Of a stretch of DNA of 64,000 nucleotides, positions 1-7,700 are shown piece after piece. Origin of the DNA: Streptococcus himalayensis. GTDB taxonomy: Bacteria; Bacillota; Bacilli; Lactobacillales; Streptococcaceae. How positions within the stretch are numbered: the stretch's first letter is position 1; every line of letters begins with the position of its first letter. The stretch spans positions 199,001-263,000 of the forward strand of contig NZ_CP016953.1 of assembly GCF_001708305.1 (NCBI RefSeq), given 5' to 3'. Under the pieces are notes generated by a model, which was given only the letters and a program-made list of their open reading frames with translations, had not been told where the DNA came from and did no database searches. The position numbers and the translations under genes were made by a program.

Positions 1-980
1 CTCCTATTGTTAAGAAGAACCATCAAATCTCTGTCGCTGTCAACCAGAAAATCGCACAATTACTCATCGAAAAGCAAGCAATGACACATATCGCACACAG
101 ACTCTCCATTTCAACATCTACAGTTATTCGAAAACTCAATGAGTTTAAATTTGAAACGGATTGGGCTAAGCTTCCAGAAGTCATGTCCTGGGATGAGTAT
201 GCCTTCAAGAAAGGGAAAATGAGCTTTATCGCTCAAGATTTTGACACAAATAACATCATCGCTATCCTTGATGGAAGAACGCAAGCAACCATCCGAAATC
301 ACTTTCTGAGATACCCTAGACAGGTCAGAAACCGCGTTAAATTCATCACTATGGACATGTTTAGCCCTTACTATCAACTAGCCAAACAACTTTTTCCTCA
401 TGCTAAAATCGTGCTTGATCGTTTCCACGTTGTGCAACATCTCAGCCGTGCTATGAACCGTGTCCGCATACAAATCATGAATCAATTCGATAGAAAATCC
501 CAGGAATACCGTGTCTTAAAACGCTACTGGAAACTGGTACAACAAGATAGCCGTAAACTCAGTGATAAACGATTTTATCGCCCTACATTTCGCATGCATT
601 TGACCAATAAGGAAATCTTAGACAAGCTCCTATCCTACTCAGATGAGTTACGACAACATTATGAACTCTATCAACTTCTTTTATTCCATTTCCAAGAGAA
701 GAACTCAGATCATTTCTTTGACCTAATTGAACAAGAAATAGCCACTGTTAACCCTATTTTCCAGACGGTATTTAAGACGTTTCTAAAGGATAAGGACAAG
801 GTTTTAAACGCCTTGGAATTGCCTTATTCCAACGCTAAATTGGAAGCTACCAATAATCTTATCAAAGTCATTAAACGAAATGCCTTTGGTTTCAGGAACT
901 TTGAAAACTTCAAAAAGCGGATTTTGATTGCCTTAAACATCAAAAAAGAGAAGACCAAGTTGGTCCTCTCTAGGTGTTAG
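1..980 (+). CDS. ISL3-family transposase, 5'-truncated by the window edge
   Basis: This frame is open from base 3, so the gene begins outside the window; the ATG at 81 is only an internal methionine. About 325 residues are visible. The protein is a DDE transposase of the ISL3 family, similar in character to the pneumococcal IS1167 and S. thermophilus IS1193 types (recognised from memory, not aligned). An N-terminal helix-turn-helix stretch (TSTVIRKLNEF) is followed by the block SWDEYAFKKGKMSF. The first aspartate lies in FITMDMFSPYY, followed by LDRFHVVQHLSRAMNR. The C-terminal SNAKLEATNNLIKVIKR and AFGFRNFENFKKRI contain the catalytic glutamate region. No frameshift is seen in the visible part, so the copy may be intact. 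The stop is TAG at 978-980. Confidence 0.9.
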   Translation, partial: PIVKKNHQISVAVNQKIAQLLIEKQAMTHIAHRLSISTSTVIRKLNEFKFETDWAKLPEVMSWDEYAFKKGKMSFIAQDFDTNNIIAILDGRTQATIRNHFLRYPRQVRNRVKFITMDMFSPYYQLAKQLFPHAKIVLDRFHVVQHLSRAMNRVRIQIMNQFDRKSQEYRVLKRYWKLVQQDSRKLSDKRFYRPTFRMHLTNKEILDKLLSYSDELRQHYELYQLLLFHFQEKNSDHFFDLIEQEIATVNPIFQTVFKTFLKDKDKVLNALELPYSNAKLEATNNLIKVIKRNAFGFRNFENFKKRILIALNIKKEKTKLVLSRC

Positions 981-1040
981 CTGACATCTACCCACTACAG
1001 TTGACAAAGAGCCATTTTTAGCCATCTGATAGTAAAAAGC

Positions 1041-1297
1041 TCTATTTCCCCTATCTCCAATAAGCTCAAGACTGCATTGGTAGAACCTGCACTTCTTTTA
1101 TTTCCAACTTGTAACACTCCCTCGGACTGCAATGAAAGAAACCTCGTTTCTCTCATCTCCCACCTCCAATAAGCTCCCAGCTGCATTGACAGAACTTACA
1201 GTTCCGTTATTTTCAACCTCTAACAATCCACTGAACTGCATGGACAGAACCTACGGTTCTTTTATTTCCAACCTCTAACAATCCACTGGATTGTTAG
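1041..1297. repeat. Degenerate tandem repeat, ~55 bp unit, ending in a palindrome
   Basis: Units start at 1072, 1127, 1181 and 1236 with CTGCATTGG/CTGCATTGACAG-like beginnings, giving periods of 55, 54 and 55 bp. Each unit continues with AGAACCT...GTTC...TTTCCAACCTC. A partial unit precedes them from about 1041. The last two units contain CTAACAATCCACTG, and the array closes with an 11-bp inverted repeat at 1275-1297 (arms CTAACAATCCA and TGGATTGTTAG) that overlaps the stop codon of the response regulator. It may serve as the transcription end for that minus-strand operon. The rest of 981-1293 holds no gene I can support. Confidence 0.7.
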
Positions 1298-1893
1298 AGC
1301 CACCCATTTTCTTTGGCGGTGTTGGCGGCTTCGGTGCGGTTTTCAGCACCTAATTTGCTGAGGATGGTGGTCATGTAGTTGCGAATAGTTCCGTTTGACA
1401 GGTACATTTGGTCGGCAATTTCTTTGTTGGATAGGCCTTGTGCGACTTTTTGGAGTAGGATTTGTTCCTGTTTGGTCAGGGGATTTTTCATGGTGAAAAA
1501 GCTTTCCATTAACTCTGGCGAATACTCTTTTTTTCCTTGGAGCACACGTTCAATGGTCCGCATCAACTCAGCAATGCTGCGTTCTTTCAAGACATAGGCA
1601 TCCACATCTGCTCGAATTGCACGTTCAAAATAGCCCGGCCGTTTAAAGGTCGTCACCATAATCACTTTTAAGCTCGGGAACTCCTCTTTTGCCCATTCAA
1701 GGACATCGAGACCCGTCATCTCAGGCATCTCAATATCTAAAATGGCGACATCTACCTTTTCCTTTTGTAAAATAGCTTGTGCTTCTAAGCCATTTTGGGC
1801 TGGAAATACTTGGGCTACGCCGTCCTGTAATTCCAAGAGCTGACAGAGGGCGTCCCGCAACATGCTTTGGTCTTCAGCAACGAGTATGTTCAT
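1294..1893 (-). CDS. NarL/FixJ-family response regulator (ABC-linked two-component system)
   Basis: This 199-residue DNA-binding response regulator is the output half of a two-component system. The receiver domain occupies residues 1-120, with the acidic pair in ILVAEDQS and the phospho-acceptor D53 in [14 protein letters not shown] LuxR-type helix-turn-helix lies at about 135-195 ([22 protein letters not shown]). It starts 20 nt inside the 3' end of the histidine kinase gene, so translation is probably coupled. The order ATPase-permease-kinase-regulator resembles the Bacillus linearmycin-type loci (LnrJK-LnrLMN) and the pneumococcal TCS11 region, where the kinase senses membrane or antibiotic stress and the regulator induces the exporter. 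The family call is firm; the inducing signal is inferred from context. Confidence 0.9.
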   Translation of the reverse strand: MNILVAEDQSMLRDALCQLLELQDGVAQVFPAQNGLEAQAILQKEKVDVAILDIEMPEMTGLDVLEWAKEEFPSLKVIMVTTFKRPGYFERAIRADVDAYVLKERSIAELMRTIERVLQGKKEYSPELMESFFTMKNPLTKQEQILLQKVAQGLSNKEIADQMYLSNGTIRNYMTTILSKLGAENRTEAANTAKENGWL

Positions 1894-2980
1894 CTTTGTC
1901 TCCTTTTGGAATGTCTAGCTGAATTTGTGTCGGCTGTTTGCTAGAAATGATTTCCATCCTGCCTTGATAGCGAATGAGCCGGTCACGAATGGAGTGCAAC
2001 TCCTCACCCGTCACCTGCTCAAAACCAATCCCGTTATCTTCTACTAAAACTCGCACCCAGCCGTCTTTTTCACTCAACTGAATGCGGCAACTGCTTGCTT
2101 GACTGTGCTTGATAAGGTTATTCCCCAATTCACGCAGGGCCATGGTCAAAGCGGTTTCTTGTTCTCGACCAATTGCTATTTCTTCTTTCTCAATGGTCAA
2201 GGCAATCCCTGCCAGCTCAAGCATATTTCCTAAAATCTGCAACTCTTCTTCAAGACTGTGTACTTTTACGGCTTGGACAATCTCTCTGACTTCCTGCATC
2301 GAATTTTTGGCAATATCCCGCAAGTCCTGTACTTCTTTTTGTGCCTTTTCATAGGCTCCATGCTCCATAAGGGTCAGGGCTAACTCACTCTTGACACTCA
2401 TCATGGCAAAGACATGCCCCAAGGTATCGTGTAAATCTTGCCCAATCCGATTGCGTTCATTTTCTGCTAAAAGCAGGTTGATAGAGGCATTTTTTGCTGT
2501 TAATTCCTGTTCAATCTTTGTTTGCTTGATGATCTGCCTCATGGCATACAACATCCCTAGGCAGACCATATCCATAATTAAGAGAAAAATTTGTGTGGCA
2601 ACATCTGTATCAGCCAGAACAGGGTAGAGGGTGGCGAGGAATACAAGATAAAAGCTCATATAGCGAAACCCTATCAGCTTATCGTCCCCAAAACGCCAGA
2701 CCAAAATATTCGATAGGAAAAAATTGAACATAGAAATATTGGGGCTTCCATTAAAGGTAACGAAAACCACATAAAAGCAGAGATAGAGCCAAAAGAGGTT
2801 GACTACCAGCGGATGTTCCATCATCACAATACCAAGATAAGCAACGATAAACAAAATCGTCAACCAAAAGATATAAAATGGATAGCCACCGCTTAGCGAA
2901 TAATAAAAGGGAAAAACCAAGTACAGCAAGGATACATAGTACATGATATGGATTTGTTTGAACTTATGCAGTAATCTCAC
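1874..2980 (-). CDS. Membrane sensor histidine kinase, HisKA_3/DesK type
   Basis: This 368-residue kinase pairs with the downstream regulator. Residues 1-150 are strongly hydrophobic and form about five or six membrane helices without a sizeable extracellular domain, as in intramembrane-sensing or DesK-like kinases. The dimerisation and phosphotransfer helix carries [17 protein letters not shown], with the phospho-accepting histidine in DLHDTLGH. The HATPase domain shows the N box [16 protein letters not shown] and the G box VEDNGIGFE. It begins 2 nt after the permease stop and overlaps the regulator, so the four genes look like one operon. The bound signal cannot be read from sequence. Confidence 0.9.
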   Translation of the reverse strand: MRLLHKFKQIHIMYYVSLLYLVFPFYYSLSGGYPFYIFWLTILFIVAYLGIVMMEHPLVVNLFWLYLCFYVVFVTFNGSPNISMFNFFLSNILVWRFGDDKLIGFRYMSFYLVFLATLYPVLADTDVATQIFLLIMDMVCLGMLYAMRQIIKQTKIEQELTAKNASINLLLAENERNRIGQDLHDTLGHVFAMMSVKSELALTLMEHGAYEKAQKEVQDLRDIAKNSMQEVREIVQAVKVHSLEEELQILGNMLELAGIALTIEKEEIAIGREQETALTMALRELGNNLIKHSQASSCRIQLSEKDGWVRVLVEDNGIGFEQVTGEELHSIRDRLIRYQGRMEIISSKQPTQIQLDIPKGDKDEHTRC

Positions 2981-2981
2981 C

Positions 2982-3710
2982 TTATCTCACTTCCTGTTTC
3001 TTTTTTAGCACCAAGGCTAGACCTGTTATTATTATAGTATACAATAAGACCATTAGTAAAGAGGTGACTTGCAGATGATGGTCGTTGATATAGCGGAGGA
3101 CTAGTTGATTGGCATAGTAAGATGGGGTAAAATGAGCTACCGACTGCATCCAGTCAGGAAGAGCTTCATAGGGCAGCCAACTACCACCAAAAATCGCTAG
3201 CACAAAATACAAGAGATTGGCAACAACAGACAACGTTTGCCGATTTTTAAAGAGTGTCAAGGCAAGCCCAATCGCCAAATAAACCATGCTGGTTGCAAGC
3301 AATAAGAGGGCTGATACCAGCCACTGTTCCGTTGTCATTCTTACATCTCGAAAAATTGCCCCAACTGCAAAATTGACCATAATCGAGATGACAAACGAAA
3401 CCAAGACATTTAGCACTTTGGCAAGGTAATACTGGGAAAGGGGAACGGGAGAATGCTGAATCTGCAAGATCCAGCGATTTCTCACATCCTCTTCCAGCAT
3501 ACTAGGAAAGCTAAATAAGCCAAAACTACTCATGCTAAAAGCCGTCATCGTCAGTAAATAATTTCTCGTAAGCAGAGTAGCATCCTCATAGGGAGAATCA
3601 AATATGGAAGAAAACAAAAGGAAAAAGAGGACAGGCATGCCAATTCCCATAATAAAGCCAAAGGCATTTCGCTTGGTTAAGAGGTATTCAATTTTTAACA
3701 GAGCTTTCAT
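2982..3710 (-). CDS. ABC-2 type exporter permease
   Basis: This 242-residue integral membrane protein has about six predicted helices: near residues 18-38, 50-75, 100-125, 133-155, 165-185 and 215-235. It is the transmembrane half of an ABC-2 exporter. The length, the long cytoplasmic start with LTKRNAFGFIMGIGMP and the absence of an ATPase domain fit the family. The start codon overlaps the ATPase stop by one base (position 3710), and the kinase gene follows directly, so subunit and regulator genes are co-transcribed. The substrate is unknown; efflux of a lipid-active or peptide antibiotic is a reasonable inference from the neighbouring two-component system. Confidence 0.88.
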   Translation of the reverse strand: MKALLKIEYLLTKRNAFGFIMGIGMPVLFFLLFSSIFDSPYEDATLLTRNYLLTMTAFSMSSFGLFSFPSMLEEDVRNRWILQIQHSPVPLSQYYLAKVLNVLVSFVISIMVNFAVGAIFRDVRMTTEQWLVSALLLLATSMVYLAIGLALTLFKNRQTLSVVANLLYFVLAIFGGSWLPYEALPDWMQSVAHFTPSYYANQLVLRYINDHHLQVTSLLMVLLYTIIITGLALVLKKKQEVR

Positions 3711-4591
3711 TATGCTTCCTCCTTGGTCGTATCAAATAGGGTATTGAGTAGGGTCTTATTGGTCATTTCAATCTCCATGATTGGGCAGTTGACTTCCTGT
3801 AACGCTTGCCAGACTACATCTGCTTCCTTGGTCATAAAACGGAGACGATCATGACTTGCTTCCATGCCATAGATATTCTCCCACGATTCCACCACCGCTC
3901 GATACTCTTTTGGAATAGTGAATTGCTTTTCCCGCTCCTCAGAGCGCATTTTAAAAGGAGTCGTATCCCGCAAAAGCTGTCCTTGGTGTAAGACTAAGAT
4001 ACGGTCTGCTGTATGCTCAACTTCTTCGATATAATGGGAAGAATACACAATGGTTACCCCCTTTTCTTTTAAGTCATGAACAATCTCCCAGAAACGCTGG
4101 CGGGTTGACGTATCCATAGCCGTTGTTGGCTCATCTAAAAAGAGAATGGACGGACGACCAATCAAGGTCAAAACAAAGGACAATAAACGCTTCTGACCGC
4201 CAGACAATTTCGCAGCCAGTTGCTGTTTCTGCTCAGGAGAAAAACGCAACAGAGCATCAATTTCCTGATTCGACAAGGAATTGGGGTAAATTTCCTGAAA
4301 AAAGGCTATCAATTCGCTGACCCTGAGATCGGTCGGAACAGCATTTTCCTGTGGCAAAATCCCCACTACCTTTTTCAAAGCTGGGTCTGCTACCTGACGC
4401 CCCTGAATGTGAATACTGCCACTTGTCACAAACCAATCTCCCAGTAAACAAGACAGCAACGTTGTCTTTCCAGCACCATTTGGCCCAATTAGAGCAACAC
4501 ACTCACCCTCCCCAATTTCAAAGGAAATATCTCGCAAAACCTGTTTTTCCTTTATCGTTTTTGAGATATTTTTGACTTCAATCATGCTCAT
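3710..4591 (-). CDS. ABC exporter ATP-binding protein
   Basis: This 293-residue cytoplasmic ATPase has Walker A GPNGAGKT near residue 36, a Q loop (ILPQEN), signature LSGGQKR near 130 and Walker B ILFLDEPT. A C-terminal extension of about 80 residues (after residue 210) is typical of bacitracin- and linearmycin-type exporters. It is the first gene of the four-gene operon. An AGGAGG element six bases upstream supports the ATG at 4591; a second ATG two codons later (ATGAGCATG) is possible. A -10-like TATAGT lies about 35 bp upstream, so the operon may have its own promoter apart from the hydrolase gene. Confidence 0.92.
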   Translation of the reverse strand: MSMIEVKNISKTIKEKQVLRDISFEIGEGECVALIGPNGAGKTTLLSCLLGDWFVTSGSIHIQGRQVADPALKKVVGILPQENAVPTDLRVSELIAFFQEIYPNSLSNQEIDALLRFSPEQKQQLAAKLSGGQKRLLSFVLTLIGRPSILFLDEPTTAMDTSTRQRFWEIVHDLKEKGVTIVYSSHYIEEVEHTADRILVLHQGQLLRDTTPFKMRSEEREKQFTIPKEYRAVVESWENIYGMEASHDRLRFMTKEADVVWQALQEVNCPIMEIEMTNKTLLNTLFDTTKEEA

Positions 4592-4659
4592 TTCTGACCT
4601 CCTTTTGTAATTTGACTCATTTTCACTATAACAGCTTTTGCCTAAATTTTAAAAAAGAA

Positions 4660-5688
4660 TTACTGATTTTCAATTGGTGCATGCCAGCTCGCTAAATACG
4701 AAAGTAGGCGACGGTCGCTATCTTCTCTCGCTTCTCGGTTAGCTTTTTCCGTTCCTCCAACCTTCATATACATTCCACCTGCATCAGCTACGCCATTTCC
4801 AATAAATATATGCCCTGCTTCTGGATAAAGGTGCACCATCGTCTTATCTGGTCGGCGAGCCTTTATCTCCTCTACCATCTTGCCACTTTCCCACACTTGA
4901 TCATCCCCTCCTGCAAATAACACGATATCTGCTTTAGCTTTCTCAATTGGAATCCGTTTCATTGCTCGCTCTTCATCTATATCAACTGCTGTCTGATACA
5001 GTTTCAAGTAAGAGATAGGTGATTTGGTCACGAAATCCCAAAACAAAGCAAGAGAACCTGCCTTAGTCATATCAACGTAGGGAATCGGTTTTCCTGCTTG
5101 TGACCAAGATGACGAAATATTTTGAAAATCCAATCCTGCAAAGACATAGCTCGAGGGCGCATAAGCCACCACATGATCAATCGAATCATATAAAGAAGCC
5201 AGAAGAAGACTATACTCTGCTCCTTTTGAAGCCCCAATCAAGGTAATAGGTCCTAGCTCTCCTAAATCTTTACGGATATAGGTTTCCATTTCTTCATAAT
5301 ACTCAACTGGTACATCGACCAAGGTCTCCTGCTGATTGGGCATACCAAAGAAGAACAAGGCTAAGACCCTATAGCCGTTTTGGGCTAACATTACAGCTCT
5401 TTCATAGGCTGGACTTCCCTCCGAACCACCAAATGTGACGATGACTCCCTCATGCTTGCGAAGTTTCGGTTTCAAGGAAAAGCCATTGAGATAGTTTCCT
5501 TCAATATGCTCGATCGTGACCCCCTCAATAGTCGTATTATATAGGGAAATATCTTGGGGATTGCGATAATGAGATAGACTTCCCATTTCCTTTTGTTGAT
5601 ACTGTCGGTCGTTCCACATTCGTAGTCCAACGATACTCAGAATCCCTGTGAGAACAACGACAACCAATCCTAGCAAAAAACGTTTCAT
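4660..5688 (-). CDS. Alpha/beta hydrolase with BAAT-type C-terminal domain, membrane anchored
   Basis: This 342-residue protein starts with a hydrophobic segment (residues 4-22) that is probably a signal anchor, placing the enzyme outside the membrane. The hydrolase core includes IVTFGGSEGSP, the nucleophile elbow LIGASKGAEYSLLLAS (GxSxG form G-A-S-K-G), an acid in LFAGGDDQVW and the final histidine in YPEAGHIF. This arrangement belongs to the acyl-CoA thioesterase/BAAT C-terminal family. In bacteria the natural substrate is usually unknown, and an extracellular acyl-CoA substrate is unlikely, so ester or amide hydrolysis is a safer description. A strong AAAGGAGG precedes the start. A broken small membrane gene lies immediately upstream on the same strand. 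Confidence 0.8.
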   Translation of the reverse strand: MKRFLLGLVVVVLTGILSIVGLRMWNDRQYQQKEMGSLSHYRNPQDISLYNTTIEGVTIEHIEGNYLNGFSLKPKLRKHEGVIVTFGGSEGSPAYERAVMLAQNGYRVLALFFFGMPNQQETLVDVPVEYYEEMETYIRKDLGELGPITLIGASKGAEYSLLLASLYDSIDHVVAYAPSSYVFAGLDFQNISSSWSQAGKPIPYVDMTKAGSLALFWDFVTKSPISYLKLYQTAVDIDEERAMKRIPIEKAKADIVLFAGGDDQVWESGKMVEEIKARRPDKTMVHLYPEAGHIFIGNGVADAGGMYMKVGGTEKANREAREDSDRRLLSYLASWHAPIENQ

Positions 5689-5730
5689 TTACTTATCCTC
5701 CTTTTGTAATTTCATGAGTTTCTTGAACAA

Positions 5731-5880
5731 CTAACTCATCTGATCGAATATATAAACAGCAATCCCAAGAGTGGCATAGACTTCCCACGGGAAACCTCCT
5801 TCAAACTGTCGCCCTATAAAGTGATAGGTAGCAACTCCTGCAAGGGTTAGGACAATGACTTTTACAATCTACTGTCTCAT
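5731..5880 (-). pseudogene. Small membrane-protein gene with an amber codon at position 4
   Basis: A good ribosome site (AAAAGGAG) precedes ATG at 5880, but codon 4 is TAG (5869-5871). After the stop the frame stays open for 45 codons and encodes a hydrophobic protein: VKVIVLTLAGVATYHFIG, then EGGFPWEVYATLGIAVYIF. This pattern looks like a real gene of 49 codons killed by one substitution, or one that restarts at a weak non-ATG codon. It lies between a promoter-like region and the hydrolase gene and is too short for default gene callers. The family is not recognised. Confidence 0.5.
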
Positions 5881-5901
5881 TCTCCTTTTCTCTTTATAGC
5901 C

Positions 5902-5966
5902 AGTATACGCCTTCTCCCTTTTTCTCACTAGATAGATTTGTCATGGAAAAATGTGACAAATGTCAT
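5902..5966 (-). promoter_or_regulatory. Promoter with operator-like TGACA-AA-TGTCA inverted repeat
   Basis: On the minus strand a TATACT -10 (5902-5907) lies 21 bases ahead of the small broken gene. Upstream of it are TGACAAATGTCA (5954-5965), a perfect 5-bp inverted repeat with a 2-bp spacer, and a third half-site TTTGTCAT at 5937-5944. Clustered half-sites of this kind usually bind a dimeric regulator. The nearby NarL-type regulator is one candidate, but that is only an inference. Confidence 0.4.
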
Positions 5967-5999
5967 AAAAAAATTCCCTTCGATTGCTCGAAGAGAATG
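5967..5999 (-). terminator. Intrinsic terminator after the lipoprotein pair
   Basis: On the minus strand the hairpin CATTCTCTTCG/CGAAGGGAAT is followed by seven T residues, just past the stop codon at 6002. It ends the two-gene lipoprotein transcript. Confidence 0.75.
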
Positions 6000-6001
6000 G
6001 G

Positions 6002-6517
6002 TTAGTGGACTTCTACTAGGCCTTCGTCTTTCAGACTTTCGATTAAATCGTCGGCTGTAACATTCATCAATTGATCCAAATCAAATTTTTTCAAAAGCTC
6101 TGACTGACGAGCTTCCTTGAGATTTAAGGTTTCCATATCAAAATGGAGGGTCAAGCGAAAAACTTGCTGGTCGGTCAATTCACTGGTCAAATCAAATCCT
6201 TCCAAGGCTTGCAAACGTTCAAATTCTCCCTGCAGGTCAAGTCCTGCCTCAATTAAAGCAAGAACTTCCGTTGCATCCAAGCGGGTAATATACTCTTTTT
6301 CCTGCTCACTCAAAGGCCTTTCAACGATAAGATCCAAAGTCAAGACTTTCGAGCCTCTGCTCGTGACTTTTGCCTCTTCTTCCAGACCTTTGACCGTCCC
6401 CTTAAAAACTCGCGTCACTTCTTCGGCCTGCACTGACGGTTTCACCTGCTCAAGCTTAGAACTACAAGCACCAAGCATTAAAAATGAAAATACGAGAAGC
6501 ATCCCTAATCGTTTCAT
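6002..6517 (-). CDS. Lipoprotein, DUF1307/YehR-like (second of a pair)
   Basis: This 171-residue secreted protein has a lipoprotein signal peptide ending in the lipobox LGAC (cysteine near 18) and should be anchored to the outer face of the membrane. The mature part contains VTRVFKGTVKG..SRGSKVLTL and a long charged alpha/beta region, comparable with DUF1307 (YehR-type) lipoproteins, whose function is not established. It overlaps the upstream lipoprotein gene by 4 nt (6514-6517), so the two are translationally coupled. The mature domains align by eye (RVFKGTVKG with RTFAGEVNG; LDLIVERPL with LKLKLIGNL), which points to an old tandem duplication. Confidence 0.7.
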   Translation of the reverse strand: MKRLGMLLVFSFLMLGACSSKLEQVKPSVQAEEVTRVFKGTVKGLEEEAKVTSRGSKVLTLDLIVERPLSEQEKEYITRLDATEVLALIEAGLDLQGEFERLQALEGFDLTSELTDQQVFRLTLHFDMETLNLKEARQSELLKKFDLDQLMNVTADDLIESLKDEGLVEVH

Positions 6518-7122
6518 TGACCTTCTCCTTTTTCTACAGCTGAATCGTCTGTCACCTCACTAAGACCAATCACTTTTAGACCAGCAATATAGGTCACTGG
6601 GGACATTTCCTGGATTTCTTTCAAAGGAATATCACTAAACATCGGCAAGGATTTCAACTGACTGGTATCCATTTTATCAATATCCAAATCAATATCAGCT
6701 TGCAGTCGCCTATCTTCTGTAATCTGGTAAAGGACATTCACCCCTTCCATCGCAGCTACTGACTGGTAAGCCTCATTCTTTTCGACTCCTTCTTGAAAGA
6801 CCTGTCGCAGCTGTTCCAATGTCAAATTATCAGCAACAGCCCTCATATTTTCTGGAAGATTGCCAATCAGTTTCAATTTCAGATGAAGAATTTTCTTCCC
6901 TTGATAAGTAATCATATCTTGACGAGTGGTGCCATTAACCTCACCTGCAAAGGTACGTGTCACCATCTCTTGCAATTCTTCTGTACTTGAAGATTCTGCC
7001 GTTTTCGATAAACTGGTCTCCTGACTAGAAGAAGTCTTTAAACTATTTTTTCCCTTGGCATTCAAAAAACAGCCCGTCAAACACATCCAGCCCAATAAGA
7101 CTAAAGGAATAACTTTTTTCAT
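6514..7122 (-). CDS. Lipoprotein, DUF1307/YehR-like (first of a pair)
   Basis: This 202-residue lipoprotein has an n-region MKKVIP, a hydrophobic core and the lipobox LTGC (cysteine 18). A serine/threonine-rich linker follows (SLKTSSSQETSLSKTAESSS), typical of surface lipoproteins that cross the wall. The folded part, from about residue 55, is homologous to the downstream protein and to DUF1307 members. It is the first gene of a two-gene unit. The family's biochemical role is unknown, and no neighbouring transporter suggests a substrate. Confidence 0.7.
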   Translation of the reverse strand: MKKVIPLVLLGWMCLTGCFLNAKGKNSLKTSSSQETSLSKTAESSSTEELQEMVTRTFAGEVNGTTRQDMITYQGKKILHLKLKLIGNLPENMRAVADNLTLEQLRQVFQEGVEKNEAYQSVAAMEGVNVLYQITEDRRLQADIDLDIDKMDTSQLKSLPMFSDIPLKEIQEMSPVTYIAGLKVIGLSEVTDDSAVEKGEGQ

Positions 7123-7199
7123 ACTATTCTCCTCTCCCCATTGAGCATATCATTTTAGGCTAAACTTGTCAAATCTAGCACTCTGATAGACTTTTCAGC

Positions 7200-7635
7200 T
7201 CATTTTCGATGAAAAATAGACTGCAAATCCTTCTCTTTTACCAGCTCGTCCACCACCTTATCCAAGTATCAAATGCGTCGCATCGTCAAATCTACAATCG
7301 TTTCAATCTGCACGCCACAGAGTTTCTCTCTGATTTTACTCGCATCTGGATGGAGATTGGAAAATGAAGAAAAAATCGCGTACGGAAACACCCCGACAAA
7401 GTTTTTCGATCAAACTCTTCTCATCATCCCCCATCAGCCAATAAATGACTTGAGCTAACTCTTCTTGCTTTCCTACTTTGTTTAGATAAGCATCGTAGAT
7501 ACTAGTAAAAACACATCTGATACTCTTTAAAATCAAACTCTGACCAGGCAACGAAACCGCAGGGATAACAAAAGTTAGCTGAGTTAGCCCGTCAGATTTT
7601 GATTTTTGACGAGTATGATACAATCTATCACTCAT
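7200..7635 (-). pseudogene. DUF2200-family gene, disrupted
   Basis: Scattered pieces of a DUF2200 protein can be read on the minus strand. They are an N-terminal MSDRLYH, then CVFTSIYDAYLNKVGK and VIYWLMGDDEKSLIEKL in one frame. After a frameshift near 7340 come LCGVQIETIVDLTMRRI, a TGA stop (7269-7271), YLDKVVDELVKEKDLQSIF, and the natural end at 7200. A 95-bp repeat (7521-7615) is inserted after codon 6-7. The gene is therefore broken in at least three ways. The function of DUF2200 is unknown. The identification rests on remembered family motifs. Confidence 0.65.
7521..7615. repeat. RUP-like miniature element with ~25-bp terminal inverted repeats
   Basis: This 95-bp element has ends TACTCTTTAAAATCAAA and, inverted at the right, TACTCGTCAAAAATCAAA, both followed by a CTGAC-like block. 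It is bounded by TA at each side. Its core, GGCAACGAAACCGCAGG, recurs at 38142-38358. The small size, inverted ends and TA boundaries resemble pneumococcal RUP elements, which are thought to be mobilised by an IS630-type transposase. It interrupts the DUF2200 gene, so it was once mobile. Confidence 0.6.
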
Positions 7636-7649
7636 AGAAACTCTTTTTC

Positions 7650-7693
7650 AAAAGAAAAGACAAAGCTGATAGTCACGCCTATCCTGCTTTGTC
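7650..7693 (-). terminator. Terminator of the asp23-fakA operon
   Basis: On the minus strand GACAAAGC and GCTTTGTC form the stem, with an inner ATAG/CTAT pair and a TTTTCTTTT tail. It lies 8 bp after the fakA stop. Confidence 0.75.
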
Positions 7694-7700
7694 AATTGTC

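Noticed and set aside
990-1297. Possible CRISPR array after the ISL3 element
   Set aside because: The units are contiguous and degenerate with no unique spacers, and no cas gene is present. It is an ordinary tandem repeat.
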